This document shows positions 19,541-31,937 of a stretch of DNA of 64,000 nucleotides, in pieces (within the stretch, counting starts at the first letter, position 1; every line of letters starts with the position of its first letter). Origin of the DNA: Arthrobacter terrae (GTDB lineage: Bacteria > Actinomycetota > Actinomycetes > Actinomycetales > Micrococcaceae); contig NZ_JADNYM010000011.1 of the NCBI RefSeq assembly GCF_015708085.1, positions 62,001 to 126,000 on the forward strand, given 5' to 3'. A model generated the notes under the pieces. The model ran no database searches and was not told where the DNA came from. It saw only the letters and a list, made by a program, of their open reading frames with translations. The translations under genes and the position numbers were made by a program.

Positions 19541-20461
19541 CTATCCGACGGTCGGCGGGGTGGGGGTCGTGGAGGTCCCGGTTTGCGCCCCGATGGTTGC
19601 CTGCCAGAGCTTAAGCCACGTTCCGTCGGCAATGATCTTCTTGAGCCAATCATTAACAAACGCCTTGGCATCGGTTCCCTTTGGCACCCCAATACCGTAG
19701 TTATCCTTTGGCCCGAAGGGGTCCCCGACGATTTTCACATCCTTGTTGCCGACCAGGGCGTTCAGGAGCAGGGATTGGTCGATAACGTACGCGTCCGCCC
19801 GGCCCTGCTGCACGGCAGCCAGGCACTGCGCATTGTCCGGCAGTGCCAGCACCTTCGCGTCCGGGGCCTCATTGGCCAGCAGTGTCACACCCGTTGAGGC
19901 AGCCTGGGTGGCCACCGTTTTACCGGCCAGATCGGCCACCGACTTGATGTCGGTAGTTGTCGACTTAACCAAAATGCCGGCCTGGGACGAGTAATAGGGC
20001 CCGGCAAAGTCGACCCGCGCGGCGCGTTTGTCGGTGATCGAATAGGTGGCGATGATCGCGTCCACCGACTTGTTCACCAAGAGGTCCTCACGCGTATCAA
20101 CCGTGACCTGGTCAAGCTTGGTCTTGGGTTCACCGATGATGTATTTGGCCAGCAGCTGAGAGAGCCCGGCGTCAAAACCCACAGCCTTCCCGGTAGTGGG
20201 ATTGAGCAGGCTAAACAACTGGGACGTCTCGGTGCCGCCGACATGCAGGACGCCATTGCTCTTGATTTGGCTCGCCCACTGGTTGGCTGCCACCGTTGCA
20301 TCGCTGGCCGTAGCACCTGCGCTAATAACGTCGTCGTAACCGGCACCCGAACTGCTGGCAGCCGGCGTCCCAGGAGCCTCGGGGCTGCATGCCACTAACC
20401 CCAGAACGAGCAGTCCGGCCACGGCTGCCGCTCCCACCCTGATATTTTTCACCGATTTCAT
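19541..20461 (-). CDS. gluB: Glutamate/amino-acid ABC transporter binding lipoprotein
   Basis: 306 residues from ATG 20461 with GAAGGAG upstream. Signal peptide with lipobox LGLVACS (Cys about residue 25), then a family-3 solute-binding fold (FDAGLSQLLAKYI, VDAIIATYSITDKRAARVDF). The lipid-anchored protein catches the amino acid outside the membrane and hands it to GluCD. Substrate is assigned from gene order and family, so glutamate rather than another polar amino acid is likely but not certain. The C-terminus ends in a Thr/Pro tail. Confidence 0.87.
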   Translation of the reverse strand: MKSVKNIRVGAAAVAGLLVLGLVACSPEAPGTPAASSSGAGYDDVISAGATASDATVAANQWASQIKSNGVLHVGGTETSQLFSLLNPTTGKAVGFDAGLSQLLAKYIIGEPKTKLDQVTVDTREDLLVNKSVDAIIATYSITDKRAARVDFAGPYYSSQAGILVKSTTTDIKSVADLAGKTVATQAASTGVTLLANEAPDAKVLALPDNAQCLAAVQQGRADAYVIDQSLLLNALVGNKDVKIVGDPFGPKDNYGIGVPKGTDAKAFVNDWLKKIIADGTWLKLWQATIGAQTGTSTTPTPPTVG

Positions 20462-20596
20462 GTGATGGCTCCTTCGCCAGCGATATTCACCCGGAATGAC
20501 TAATGAGGACAGCTTAGTCACCCGCGGGCAGGTAAGTCGCTGCTCCCGGCGTTGCCCGTAGCTGGGAGGTACAGCCGCATGGGACGATAGAAGACA

Positions 20597-21907
20597 ATGA
20601 GACTGACGACGGGCCGGGGTGGCCAACGGGGAATTCCGATGCCGTTGTGGCTGCAGGGTGTGTTTGAATCTGCACAGGTACTCGTATTTTCTGCGTTGCT
20701 GGTCCTGCTGCCGCTGGGCGGAGTTTGGTTCGCTGGCGGTTTTGCGGATAAGTCAGCCGACGCGCTGGCCCGGCTCGGTGGGCAGATCTGGCTGGTAGTG
20801 CACGCAGTCCCGCTGAACCTGGCCTTCAACGACGGGCCCAGCTCCGCTTCCCTGCAGACCGGTACTCTGACGCTGATTCCGCTGGGCCTGACGGCGATCC
20901 CCTTTTTACTCTCCTGGCGGGCGGGCAGGCGGCTGGCCCGGGCGTCCTACACCGACCAGCTCTGGCAGGGGGTCCTGGGCGCCCTGGGCGTCTATGGTGC
21001 CGCGGGCCTGGGAACGACTTTTATCTGCCGAACGCCCGAGGTGGCTGCCGGTCTCGTCCCGGGAACGCTGATTCCGCTGATTCCGGTGGGCCTGGGGCTG
21101 ATCATCGGGGCGCGGCGGGAGGCCGGGACCTGGGGACGGTTGATCGGGGTAGACGCGGCCGACTGGATTGCCGCCACCAGCCAGCACTCGCGCTGGGCCG
21201 GATCCTATGTCTGGGCCGCAGTCCGCGCAGGTTTTGTGGCGCTGCTGGGCGCACTTGTCCTCTCCACTGTGCTCTTGGTGGTCAATATTCTCTGGCACTG
21301 GTCGGACATCGTGACGGTCTACGAGGGACTCAAGACCGGTGTGGTGGGAGGCATAGTACTGACCATCATCCAGCTCGGTTTCCTGCCCAATCTGGCCGTG
21401 TGGGCCCTCGCCTGGGCGTCCGGTTCAGGCTTTGCCATCGGCGTCGGTTCCTCCGTTTCTGCGCTGGGCACCTCGGTCGCGCCGGTGCCCGCCATTCCAA
21501 TTCTTGGTGCGCTTCCGACCGGAGCGCTGTCCTGGGGCGTCGTAGCCATGGTGATTCCGGTTCTGGCGGGGGCGCTGGCGGGCTGGTGGTTCCTGCGCGA
21601 AGGGGAGAACCACTTTGACGAATGGCTCTCCATTAAGCTCAAGGCGCGCTGGTTTACGGCCACGGCCTCCACCCTCGCGTTAGCCGCCGTGATCGGTGCA
21701 GTGGCAGGCATTCTGACCGGTGCTGCAGCGCTGCTGTCGCACGGCTCGGCCGGGATCGGCCGGCTGACGGACATCGGTCCCGACTTCCTCACTACCGCGC
21801 TCTGGGTGGCGGTTGAAGTGGCAGTCGGTGTCGTCATTGGCTACGCGGCCGGGCCCTGGCTGGAGCGCGAGCCAGGGCACGGGCCCGGGACTGTCCCGGA
21901 GCGCTGA
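20597..21907 (+). CDS. perM: DUF6350 membrane protein, PerM-like
   Basis: 436 residues, about eight to ten hydrophobic segments, no soluble domain. It matches the DUF6350 family, whose mycobacterial member PerM is tied to cell division and lies just upstream of purN, as here. ATG 20597 is used; ATG 20639 (MPLWLQGVFES) behind GGGGAATTCCG is a fair alternative. Function in this group is not established. Confidence 0.8.
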   Translation: MRLTTGRGGQRGIPMPLWLQGVFESAQVLVFSALLVLLPLGGVWFAGGFADKSADALARLGGQIWLVVHAVPLNLAFNDGPSSASLQTGTLTLIPLGLTAIPFLLSWRAGRRLARASYTDQLWQGVLGALGVYGAAGLGTTFICRTPEVAAGLVPGTLIPLIPVGLGLIIGARREAGTWGRLIGVDAADWIAATSQHSRWAGSYVWAAVRAGFVALLGALVLSTVLLVVNILWHWSDIVTVYEGLKTGVVGGIVLTIIQLGFLPNLAVWALAWASGSGFAIGVGSSVSALGTSVAPVPAIPILGALPTGALSWGVVAMVIPVLAGALAGWWFLREGENHFDEWLSIKLKARWFTATASTLALAAVIGAVAGILTGAAALLSHGSAGIGRLTDIGPDFLTTALWVAVEVAVGVVIGYAAGPWLEREPGHGPGTVPER

Positions 21908-21933
21908 CGAATCCGTCCACCTAAGGTTGTAGC

Positions 21934-22548
21934 ATGCGCATCGTAGTCCTCGTTTCCGGCACCGGCTCCAACCTGCAGGCCGTCATTGACGACATCGGCG
22001 CGGGCCACCTGCCGGTGGAAATCGCCGCGGTGGGTGCGGACCGGCCCGGTACGTTGGGTGTGGCACGCTCTGCGGCGGCGGGCCTTGAAACCTTTGTTGT
22101 GGACTTTAAAGCTTTCGCCACCCGCGGTGAGTGGGACGCGGCGCTGCTTGCCGCCGTCGCCCGCTACGCACCGGATTACGTCATTTCGTCCGGTTTTATG
22201 CGGATTGTTGCCGCGGACTTCATCGATGCGTTTCCCGGCCGTTACGTGAACACGCATCCGGCCCTGCTGCCGGCGTTTCCGGGCGCACACGGCGTCCGCG
22301 ACGCGCTGGAATATGGTGTCAAAGTCACCGGCTGTACGGTGCATTTTGCCGACGCCGGAGTGGATACCGGCCCGATCATCGCGCAAACTGCCGTGGCCGT
22401 GCTGCCGGAGGACACCGAAGAATCACTGCACGAGCGGATCAAGCTGGCCGAACGCACGCTGCTGATCCAGGTGCTCGCTGAGCTCGCGTCAGGCCCTGGT
22501 CCGGGGCGGGGCAACAAGCATCAGGACGACGGCGGCAACCACCAGTAA
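21934..22548 (+). CDS. purN: Phosphoribosylglycinamide formyltransferase
   Basis: 204 residues. Substrate-binding GTGSNLQAVID at the N-terminus; catalytic NTHPALLPAFPGAHG and the Asp in GVDTGPIIAQ are in place. It transfers formyl from 10-formyl-THF to GAR, step 3 of purine synthesis. AAGG lies upstream of the ATG. The last 20 residues are a Gly/Asp/His-rich tail not needed by the fold. It is normally followed by purH, but here murQ and nagZ intervene on the other strand. Confidence 0.96.
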   Translation: MRIVVLVSGTGSNLQAVIDDIGAGHLPVEIAAVGADRPGTLGVARSAAAGLETFVVDFKAFATRGEWDAALLAAVARYAPDYVISSGFMRIVAADFIDAFPGRYVNTHPALLPAFPGAHGVRDALEYGVKVTGCTVHFADAGVDTGPIIAQTAVAVLPEDTEESLHERIKLAERTLLIQVLAELASGPGPGRGNKHQDDGGNHQ

Positions 22549-22599
22549 GCCGGTGGGCGCGAAGAGCCCCGGTAAGCGCGGACGGCGGCACGGCAACGG

Positions 22600-22621
22600 A
22601 AAAGCTCCCCGATCAGGGAGC
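22600..22621 (-). terminator. Terminator of murQ
   Basis: On the minus strand GCTCCC, loop TGATCG, GGGAGC, then TTTT. The hairpin includes the murQ stop codon (22613-22615). It may also slow transcription from purN, which converges on it. Confidence 0.7.
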
Positions 22622-23542
22622 ATCGATGGCCTGCTGCAGATGCCCGGCGTGCTTGGCCAGCAATCCGCTGGCCTGTTCGGGCGGCAGCCCGGTCATAATC
22701 ACCAAAATGGCGGCCTTGACCGATCCGGCCACGGATTCCAGCACGGCGGCCGCGGTGGCCGGGTCCGTGCCGGTGGCACGGACGACGGTCCGTTCGCTGC
22801 GGGCGTGCAGTTTCCCATTGCTGGCGCGCAGGTCAACCATGAGGTTCCGGTAAGTCTTCCCCAGCCGGACCATGGTGATGGTGCTGATCATATTGAGCAC
22901 CAGTTTCTGAACTGTGCCTGCTTTGAGCCGGGTGGAGCCGGCCAGAAATTCCGGCCCTACCTCAATTTCCAGCGCAATTTCGGCTGCACGTCCCAAGGGG
23001 GACCCCGCATTGCAGGCCAGCCCGACGGTGAAGGCTCCGGCGGCTGCAGCGGCCTGCACCGCGGCGATCACGTAGGGCGTGCGTCCGGAGGCAGAGATGC
23101 CAATGACGGAGTCGAGGCCGCAGATTTCCAGCGCGGCGATGTCCGCTTCCCCGGCAGCAGTGTCGTCCTCTGCATCCTCCACGGCTCCTTGGATGGCGCG
23201 GCTTCCGCCGGCGATAACGCCGACCACCAGCGCGGGGTCGGTGCCGAAGGTCGGAGGGCATTCACTTGCGTCCAAAATGCCGATGCGGCCAGGGGTCCCG
23301 GCGCCAATGTAGATGAGCCGGCCACCGCTGGCCATTCTTGCGGCAATAGCATCGATGCAGCGGGCAATCGCTGCAGCCGAATCCGCAATGGCCGGGGCAA
23401 CCTTTGCATCCTCGCCGTTCATGGCCATCACCAGCTCCGCGGTGCTCATGCCTGCCAGGTCTTCGTGCGCATCATTGGAAGCTTCCGTCACCAGCTCCGC
23501 CAGCTCGGTACGGAGGGCGGCAAATTTGTCCGGCTCGGTCAT
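22613..23542 (-). CDS. murQ: N-acetylmuramic acid 6-phosphate etherase
   Basis: 309 residues, one SIS domain. The family signature is plain: YIGAGTPGRIGILDASECPPTF, VVGVIAGG, and later STRLKAGTVQKLVLNMIST. The Glu in ASECPPTF is the proposed catalytic acid. MurQ cleaves the lactyl ether of MurNAc-6-P to give GlcNAc-6-P, recycling cell-wall sugar. The nagZ gene 139 bases upstream in the same direction supplies MurNAc from muropeptides. A MurNAc kinase or PTS gene and a MurR regulator are not adjacent. Confidence 0.95.
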   Translation of the reverse strand: MTEPDKFAALRTELAELVTEASNDAHEDLAGMSTAELVMAMNGEDAKVAPAIADSAAAIARCIDAIAARMASGGRLIYIGAGTPGRIGILDASECPPTFGTDPALVVGVIAGGSRAIQGAVEDAEDDTAAGEADIAALEICGLDSVIGISASGRTPYVIAAVQAAAAAGAFTVGLACNAGSPLGRAAEIALEIEVGPEFLAGSTRLKAGTVQKLVLNMISTITMVRLGKTYRNLMVDLRASNGKLHARSERTVVRATGTDPATAAAVLESVAGSVKAAILVIMTGLPPEQASGLLAKHAGHLQQAIDAP

Positions 23543-23681
23543 GGCTGTTGCACCTGGAAATTCGTTTGCGGGTAGATGATCTACGTGATTCTAACTGCAG
23601 TCCAGTGGGTGACCGAAACGACCGCCGCGGTTCCTTAGCGGCGGGCCGGAACAGCCGGAGGTGGCGGCCTGGTAACGGAAG

Positions 23682-25298
23682 TTATCCCATCAGCAGCCGC
23701 ACCACCGCGCGTGCACTCACCCGGGAGGACCCATAGCAGTTGATGGTGGGCAGCGGGGGAGGAGTTCCGGCGCCAGCTGGCTGATAGCTGTCAGCAAGTC
23801 CTGCGTTAATGCAGATGGCCTCCGGTACCAGCCCGGCCAAGTCGGCCAGCGGGCTCCTCTGGCAGGGATCCCGAAGTGCATCAATCAGCACGACGCATGG
23901 GTTGCCGGACCAGGTACCGGCCTTAATCCGTTTAATCCCGTCGCGAAGTTCTTGCACGGTAACTGTCCGCACAGAAAGAACCTCGGCCAGGGCTACGGCA
24001 AAGAAGTTCCCGCTGGCGCCGGCAGCCATATTATGACCGAGGCGCAGGTCGACGACGTCGATGTCTGTGCTGCCCGCCGGCAACCGTGGCACGGGGCCGG
24101 GACCGGCCCAGGTGCAGGCACGCATGGCAGCGTCAACCCAGTCCCCGGCCAGTGGCACCGTTTGAACCGGCGCCGTTTGAACCTGTTCCGTTAGGGCCTG
24201 CACCGAGCGGGCCGCAAATGCCGCAACCCGACCCGCGGCCCGTTCCAGCACCGGGCGGGGGAGCGTACCGTCCACCGCGGCGGCCAGCAGGGCATCGAAG
24301 ACTTCTGCGTAGTCTTCCCAGCCGGTGCTGAATCCTGCGCCCTCAGCTCCTGCACCGTGGGCTGCATCGTTGGAGGAGCTGCTGCTGTACGGATTGGCAG
24401 GGTTGCCGACGCAGAGCAGGTCCGCTCCCGCCAGCAGGGACAACACGGCACCACGTCCCATCCCTACGGTGTCCTTGATTGCAGCCATATCCAAGGCATC
24501 GGTGATCAATAGACCGGCAAAACCATTCCGGCGCAATAACTCCCCGGCCGCCGGATTCAGCGTGGCTGGGGCTTCGCCAAGCTCGGGAATCACGATATGC
24601 GCGCTCATCATCGCCGCGGCACCGGCCTGTACGGCGGCAAGGAATGGCGGCAGGTGGATGCCGGTGACGTCCTCGAGGGTCATCTCCAGCCGCGGCAGTG
24701 ACGTGTGCGAATCGCCAACGGTGTCCCCGTGGCCCGGGAAATGCTTGGCGCAGGCACCGACTCCGGTGGATTGGATGCCCCGCACCATGGCCGCGGTGTG
24801 CCTGCTGACCAGATCCGTGTCAGCGCCAAAGGAACGCACCCCAATGACCGGATTGAGCGGGTTCGTGTTCACGTCCGCCACCGGCCCGATCACCAGGTTG
24901 ACGCCCGCCTCCTTGCACATTGTCCCGATCGCGGCGCCGGCCGCCTCGGTGAGGGCAACGTCGTCGAGCTGCCCGAGCACCGCTGCCCCCGGAAGGTCCG
25001 AGCCGGCGCGGAACTGCAGCCGCGTGACGTTACCGCCCTCCTCGTCGGAGCCGATCACGGCCAGCGGATTGAGCGCCCGGATCGCGGCCGAAAGCCCGGC
25101 CGGCTGTCCGGGCGTGCCGGGAAGGAAATTGTGGCTGAAATAGACCACTCCTGCCAGCCCTTCCGCCAGCGCTTGCCGTAGCCAGGCAGGGACCGTAGTG
25201 CCGATGAACCCGGGCCAGATAACCCCGTTGACCAGGCGTCGAAGACAGAGAGAATCCGAGGATTGCACAGCTGCGGGAACGAAAGTGGTCTCGGTCAT
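23682..25298 (-). CDS. nagZ: Beta-N-acetylglucosaminidase, GH3 family
   Basis: 538 residues. GH3 domain in the first 350: the His/Asp pair motif [18 protein letters not shown] and the nucleophile motif [12 protein letters not shown] are both intact. A C-terminal domain of about 190 residues is present, as in Gram-positive NagZ. It removes GlcNAc from GlcNAc-MurNAc fragments. No signal peptide is visible at the chosen ATG 25298. It diverges from purH with a 94-base gap. Confidence 0.92.
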   Translation of the reverse strand: MTETTFVPAAVQSSDSLCLRRLVNGVIWPGFIGTTVPAWLRQALAEGLAGVVYFSHNFLPGTPGQPAGLSAAIRALNPLAVIGSDEEGGNVTRLQFRAGSDLPGAAVLGQLDDVALTEAAGAAIGTMCKEAGVNLVIGPVADVNTNPLNPVIGVRSFGADTDLVSRHTAAMVRGIQSTGVGACAKHFPGHGDTVGDSHTSLPRLEMTLEDVTGIHLPPFLAAVQAGAAAMMSAHIVIPELGEAPATLNPAAGELLRRNGFAGLLITDALDMAAIKDTVGMGRGAVLSLLAGADLLCVGNPANPYSSSSSNDAAHGAGAEGAGFSTGWEDYAEVFDALLAAAVDGTLPRPVLERAAGRVAAFAARSVQALTEQVQTAPVQTVPLAGDWVDAAMRACTWAGPGPVPRLPAGSTDIDVVDLRLGHNMAAGASGNFFAVALAEVLSVRTVTVQELRDGIKRIKAGTWSGNPCVVLIDALRDPCQRSPLADLAGLVPEAICINAGLADSYQPAGAGTPPPLPTINCYGSSRVSARAVVRLLMG

Positions 25299-25392
25299 AC
25301 TGCAAGGCTACAGATGCAGGGGGCCTAAACTTGAGGCATCCCCTTCCCGGACGCGCCGCAGCGTCAAAGACCTACGTACTGGAGAAGAATCC

Positions 25393-27021
25393 GTGAGCAA
25401 CCCCCTTGAACCTGTACAGCTTGACCGGGTACCCATTCGCCGGGCGCTGATTTCGGTGTATGACAAGACGGGGCTGGAGGAACTCGCGGCCGGCCTGCAT
25501 GCGGCGGGAGTGCGTATAGTTTCCACCGGTTCGACGGCGGCCCGGATCGCCGCGGCGGACATTCCGGTGCAGGGCGTGGAAGAGGTGACCGGTTCGCCGG
25601 AGATGCTCGACGGCCGCGTCAAGACGCTGCACCCGCGGATCCACGCCGGCATCCTTGCCGATCGACGGCTGCCGGATCACGTGCAGCAGCTCGCGGACAT
25701 GGACATCGACACGTTTGATCTCGTCGTCGTCAATCTTTATCCGTTTGCCGACACCGTCGCGTCCGGTGCGGCCACTGATGAGGTCGTCGAGCAGATCGAC
25801 ATCGGTGGCCCGTCCATGGTTCGTGCCGCGGCGAAGAACCACGCCTCGGTGGCCGTTGTAGTGGATCCGAAGAGCTACCCCGACGTCATCGCTGCCGCGC
25901 AGCAGGGTGGGTTCAATCTCGCCGGCCGCCGTCGGCTCGCGTCGCTGGCCTTCGCCCATACCGCGGCCTATGACAATGCGGTTGCGGCCTGGACGGCCAA
26001 AGAACTTAACGACGACGGCGAGCACTGGCCCGCATACGCCGGCGTCGCCCTGGAGCGCTCCGAGGTGCTGCGCTACGGGGAGAACCCGCATCAGGCCGCG
26101 GCGTTGTACGTGGATAAGGCCGCAACGCCGGGGATCGCGCAGGCGGACCAGCTGCACGGCAAGCCGATGAGCTACAACAACTATGTAGACGCGGATGCTG
26201 CGCTGCGGACGGCCTTTGAATTCGACGAACCCGCGGTGGCCGTGGTCAAGCACGCCAACCCCTGCGGCGTTGCAGTGGCCGGTGCGGATGCGGTGGACCC
26301 GGTGGCACAGGCGCATGCCAAAGCGCAGGCCTGCGATCCAAGCTCGGCCTACGGCGGCGTTATTGCGTCCAACCGGCCCATTACGCACGCGATGGCTGCC
26401 GGCCTGAAGGGTGTTTTCACCGAGGTTATTATTGCGCCGTCCTTCGAGCCGGAGGCGCTGGAACGGCTGCAGAAGCGCGCGGATATCCGCCTGCTCACCC
26501 TGCCGGAGGGGTACGCCCGGGCCGCGGTGGAATTTCGCCAGGTTTCCGGCGGCATGCTGATCCAGGCCACGGACCGGATGGACGCTCCGGGGGATAACCC
26601 GCAGAGCTGGACGCTGGTAGCCGGTGCTGCAGCGGACCCCGGAACACTAGCTGACCTGGCGTTCGCGTGGAAGGCCCTGCGCGGAGTGAAGTCCAACGGG
26701 ATTCTGCTGGCCAACAATGGCGCATCGGTGGGTGTGGGGATGGGCCAGGTCAACCGGGTGGATTCATGCAGGCTTGCCGTGCAGCGGGCCAACTCGCTGG
26801 CCGCTGACGACGACGGAATGGCCATTGAACGGGCGCGCGGGGCCGTCGCCGCTTCGGATGCTTTCTTCCCCTTCGCCGATGGGCTGCAGATTTTGCTCGA
26901 TGCCGGTGTGCGGGCCGTCGTCCAGCCCGGTGGTTCGGTGCGCGACGAGGAAGTTATCGCTGCCGCCGAGGCCGCCGGTGTCACGATGTACCTGACCGGC
27001 TCCCGGCACTTCTTCCACTAG
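25393..27021 (+). CDS. purH: Bifunctional AICAR formyltransferase / IMP cyclohydrolase
   Basis: 542 residues from GTG 25393 with TGGAGAAG upstream; earlier in-frame codons overlap nagZ and have no site. N-terminal MGS-like IMP cyclohydrolase domain ([26 protein letters not shown]) and C-terminal AICAR transformylase ([28 protein letters not shown]). Last two steps of IMP synthesis, consuming 10-formyl-THF and ZMP. ZMP is the ligand class of the riboswitch at 43478, a functional link inside the window. Confidence 0.97.
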   Translation: MSNPLEPVQLDRVPIRRALISVYDKTGLEELAAGLHAAGVRIVSTGSTAARIAAADIPVQGVEEVTGSPEMLDGRVKTLHPRIHAGILADRRLPDHVQQLADMDIDTFDLVVVNLYPFADTVASGAATDEVVEQIDIGGPSMVRAAAKNHASVAVVVDPKSYPDVIAAAQQGGFNLAGRRRLASLAFAHTAAYDNAVAAWTAKELNDDGEHWPAYAGVALERSEVLRYGENPHQAAALYVDKAATPGIAQADQLHGKPMSYNNYVDADAALRTAFEFDEPAVAVVKHANPCGVAVAGADAVDPVAQAHAKAQACDPSSAYGGVIASNRPITHAMAAGLKGVFTEVIIAPSFEPEALERLQKRADIRLLTLPEGYARAAVEFRQVSGGMLIQATDRMDAPGDNPQSWTLVAGAAADPGTLADLAFAWKALRGVKSNGILLANNGASVGVGMGQVNRVDSCRLAVQRANSLAADDDGMAIERARGAVAASDAFFPFADGLQILLDAGVRAVVQPGGSVRDEEVIAAAEAAGVTMYLTGSRHFFH

Positions 27022-27043
27022 CCCTCAGGTAAGTTGGAGGTAA

Positions 27044-29335
<2,292 letters not shown>

Positions 29336-29371
29336 CTACCGTTCGGTAGCTTTCAGGGCCCGGTATGCCTG

Positions 29372-29410
29372 CTGCCCGCTTTCCCGCATGGGAAGGCGGG
29401 CAGTTTCGTT
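29372..29410 (+). terminator. Terminator after icd
   Basis: CTGCCCGCTTTCCC (29372-29385), loop GCAT, GGGAAGGCGGGCAG (29390-29403), then TTTCGTT. A 14-bp stem with one G:T pair. Confidence 0.9.
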
Positions 29411-29441
29411 GTGGACCCGTTACCTTATTTCTACTGTTTCG

Positions 29442-29461
29442 AATGTGGCGAACGCCACATT
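29442..29461 (+). promoter_or_regulatory. Palindrome upstream of the liv operon, possible operator
   Basis: AATGTGGCG AA CGCCACATT: two perfect 9-bp arms with a 2-base centre, flanked by GTTTCG and TTCGTTG. It is 96 bases before the livK start and has no T-run, so an operator is more likely than a terminator. The regulator is unknown. Confidence 0.6.
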
Positions 29462-29556
29462 TCGTTGTAGTGTCAGGGAACACAACCTCGAACCGAGTGC
29501 GACGCCCGAGATATTAGGGACGCCTGTGCTTCGGATGCGGCTCGAAAGGCAAATCT

Positions 29557-30789
29557 ATGTACCGCAAGAAAGTCGTTACAACCCTGGCGATCGCCGCCAC
29601 GCTTGGCATGCTGATGTCATCGTGTGCCAACCAGGCAGGCACCGGCACGTCATCGGATACTGCTGCTGCCGGCGGCAAGGTGGACATTCCGGCACTGACC
29701 AAGATCGATACTCCCGCCAACGCGGTTTTGCCCAAGGGTGACGGCAACGCTACCTGCCCCGCCACCACGACACTGGCCTATGCTGGTGCGGAGACCGGCC
29801 CCAATGCCCAGCTCGGCATTAACATTTTCAACGGGATTCAGCTCGCGATCAACGAACACAACGCCGCGAATGCCGGCTGCCAGGTGCAGTTCAAGAAATT
29901 CGATACCGAGGGCGATCCCAGCAAGGCAACGGGACCAGTCACGCAGGTGACCACCGAACCCGGCATTATTGGCGTCGTCGGCCTGCCGTTCTCCGGGGAG
30001 TCCAAGGCAACGGGGAACATTTTCGAGCAGGCAAAGCTGGTCCACATCACCCCTGCGGCCACGAATCCGACCCTGACGGATAACGGCTGGACCACCTTCT
30101 TCCGGGGCCTGGGCAATGACGCCGTACAGGGTCCGGCGGCAGCGAAGTTCATGACCGGCAAGCTCGGGGCCAAGAAGGTCTACATTGTCCAGGATGATTC
30201 CGACTATGGAATTGGTTTGGGTAAGACCACGTCAGATGGCCTGGGCAGCGCGCTGGTGGGGACCGACAAGGTCACCACCGGGCAGAAGGACTTCTCCGCG
30301 GTCATTTCCAAAATCATGAACTCTAAAGCTGATGCCGTGTTCTACTCGGGTTACTACGCCGAGGGTGCACCCTTCGACCAGCAGTTGGTCAGCAAGGGCT
30401 TCACCGGAACTTTCGTTGGCCCGGACGGTCTGAAGGATGACCAGTTCATCAAGCAGGCCGGAGATTCCTCCAATAACGCCTACTTCACTTGCCCCTGTAT
30501 CCCGGGTGAGCTGATTCCCTCCTTCGAGAGCGCGTACAAGACCCTGGCCAATGCGGAGCCGGGAACCTACTCCATTGAAGGCTACGACGCCGCAACGGTG
30601 CTGCTGGCCGGCATTGACGCAGGCAAGCAGTCCCGGGCGGATCTGCTCTCCTGGGTCAAGTCCTATGACAAGGATGGCCTGAGCAAGCATTACAAGTGGA
30701 ACGACAAGGGCGAGCTGCAGGCCCCGACCGTCTATGGCTACAAAGTGGAAAACGGCAAGATTGTGCCCGTGGGCGCGATCGGCGAGTAA
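29557..30789 (+). CDS. livK: Branched-chain amino-acid type ABC transporter binding lipoprotein
   Basis: 410 residues. Signal peptide with lipobox MLMSSCAN (Cys about 23), then a type-I periplasmic-binding fold (IAINEHNAANAGCQVQF-like segment, VVGLPFSGESKATG, SGYYAEGAPFDQQLVSKGF). First gene of livKHMGF. The ligand could be leucine/isoleucine/valine, but LivK relatives also bind amides and urea, so only the family is firm. A palindrome lies upstream and a hairpin follows the stop. Confidence 0.88.
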   Translation: MYRKKVVTTLAIAATLGMLMSSCANQAGTGTSSDTAAAGGKVDIPALTKIDTPANAVLPKGDGNATCPATTTLAYAGAETGPNAQLGINIFNGIQLAINEHNAANAGCQVQFKKFDTEGDPSKATGPVTQVTTEPGIIGVVGLPFSGESKATGNIFEQAKLVHITPAATNPTLTDNGWTTFFRGLGNDAVQGPAAAKFMTGKLGAKKVYIVQDDSDYGIGLGKTTSDGLGSALVGTDKVTTGQKDFSAVISKIMNSKADAVFYSGYYAEGAPFDQQLVSKGFTGTFVGPDGLKDDQFIKQAGDSSNNAYFTCPCIPGELIPSFESAYKTLANAEPGTYSIEGYDAATVLLAGIDAGKQSRADLLSWVKSYDKDGLSKHYKWNDKGELQAPTVYGYKVENGKIVPVGAIGE

Positions 30790-30806
30790 CCGGCAATACA
30801 CAGATG

Positions 30807-30841
30807 ATGCTGCGGGCCCGGTAGACACGGTCCCGCAGCAT
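30807..30841 (+). terminator. Hairpin between livK and livH
   Basis: ATGCTGCGGGCCCG (30807-30820), loop GTAGACA, CGGTCCCGCAGCAT (30828-30841): 13 of 14 pairs. Only TGTCTTGG follows, so it is probably a partial terminator or an RNA-stability hairpin that keeps livK mRNA above permease mRNA. Confidence 0.65.
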
Positions 30842-30929
30842 TGTCTTGGCCGCATCAATAGCCGACAGTTACCGATTGTCCGTGCGGATCAGTGCTGATC
30901 CCCTTGCCGGACTCAACCAGGATGTGCCA

Positions 30930-31937
30930 ATGCTCTCTTCACTACTGACGTCCATGCCCATGGACAACGATTGGATCAGCTTCGATGTCGTCGCCTTGGG
31001 CCAAAATTTCTGGAGCGCCACTTTTGACGGCCTGACTTTCGGGTCCATCTATGCGCTCGTGGCCCTGGGCTACACGCTCGTTTACGGCGTGCTGAACCTG
31101 ATTAACTTCGCTCACTCAGAAGTTTTTATCATCGGCTGCTACGCGGTCTTCTTTACCCTCAGCGGCCTTGGGTTTGGACCCAATGCCCCACATTTGTCGC
31201 TGGCTGCGATTGTGCTGAATCTGCTTTTGGCCCTGATCATCGCCATGATCGCGTCCGCGCTGACAGCGTTCCTGGTGGAGCGGATCGCGTATAAGCCGCT
31301 GCGGAAGCGCAACGCACCGCGGCTGGTTTTCCTGATCACCGCCATCGGCGTTTCCTTCACCATTCAGTACATTATTCGTCTCATCCGCGGACCAAACGCC
31401 GAACCGGCCGTCACCATGTTTAAGCCGACGCCCATCTTTGACGTTTTCGGTACCATCGTTGATTCCCAGCAACTGGTCATTGTTATTGCGGCCGTCATCA
31501 TGATGGTCGCAACGGAGCGGTTCATCAGTAAGTCACGGACGGGGCGCGGCATCCGTGCCGTTGCACAGGATCCTGACACTGCCACCCTGATGGGTGTGAA
31601 CAAGGAGCGCATCATCATCATCACGTTCGTGATCGGCGGTATTCTTGCCGGCGCTGCGGCGCTGTTCTACGTGATGAAAATTCCTTCCGGCGTGCAGTAC
31701 ACCGGCGGCTTCGTCCTGGGGATCAAGGCCTTCGCCGCAGCAGTACTGGGCGGCATCGGCAACGTCCGTGGCGCCCTGCTCGGCGGCCTGCTGCTGGGCC
31801 TGATTGGTAACTACGGCCAGATCCTGCTCGGTAATTCGCAGTGGACCGACGTCGTCGCCTTCATGGTGCTGGTACTGGTGCTGCTGGTCCGGCCCGAGGG
31901 CATCCTGGGTACTTCCCTTGGAAGGAGCAAAGCATGA
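30930..31937 (+). CDS. livH: Branched-chain amino-acid ABC transporter permease LivH
   Basis: 335 residues from ATG 30930 (AGGATG upstream); the frame is open to 30846. About eight membrane segments. Family marks: FDGLTFGSIYALVALGYTLVYG at the start, RGIRAVAQDPDTATLMGV, and AVLGGIGNVRGALLGGLLLG. Forms the channel with LivM. Stop overlaps livM (ATGA at 31934). Confidence 0.92.
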   Translation: MLSSLLTSMPMDNDWISFDVVALGQNFWSATFDGLTFGSIYALVALGYTLVYGVLNLINFAHSEVFIIGCYAVFFTLSGLGFGPNAPHLSLAAIVLNLLLALIIAMIASALTAFLVERIAYKPLRKRNAPRLVFLITAIGVSFTIQYIIRLIRGPNAEPAVTMFKPTPIFDVFGTIVDSQQLVIVIAAVIMMVATERFISKSRTGRGIRAVAQDPDTATLMGVNKERIIIITFVIGGILAGAAALFYVMKIPSGVQYTGGFVLGIKAFAAAVLGGIGNVRGALLGGLLLGLIGNYGQILLGNSQWTDVVAFMVLVLVLLVRPEGILGTSLGRSKA

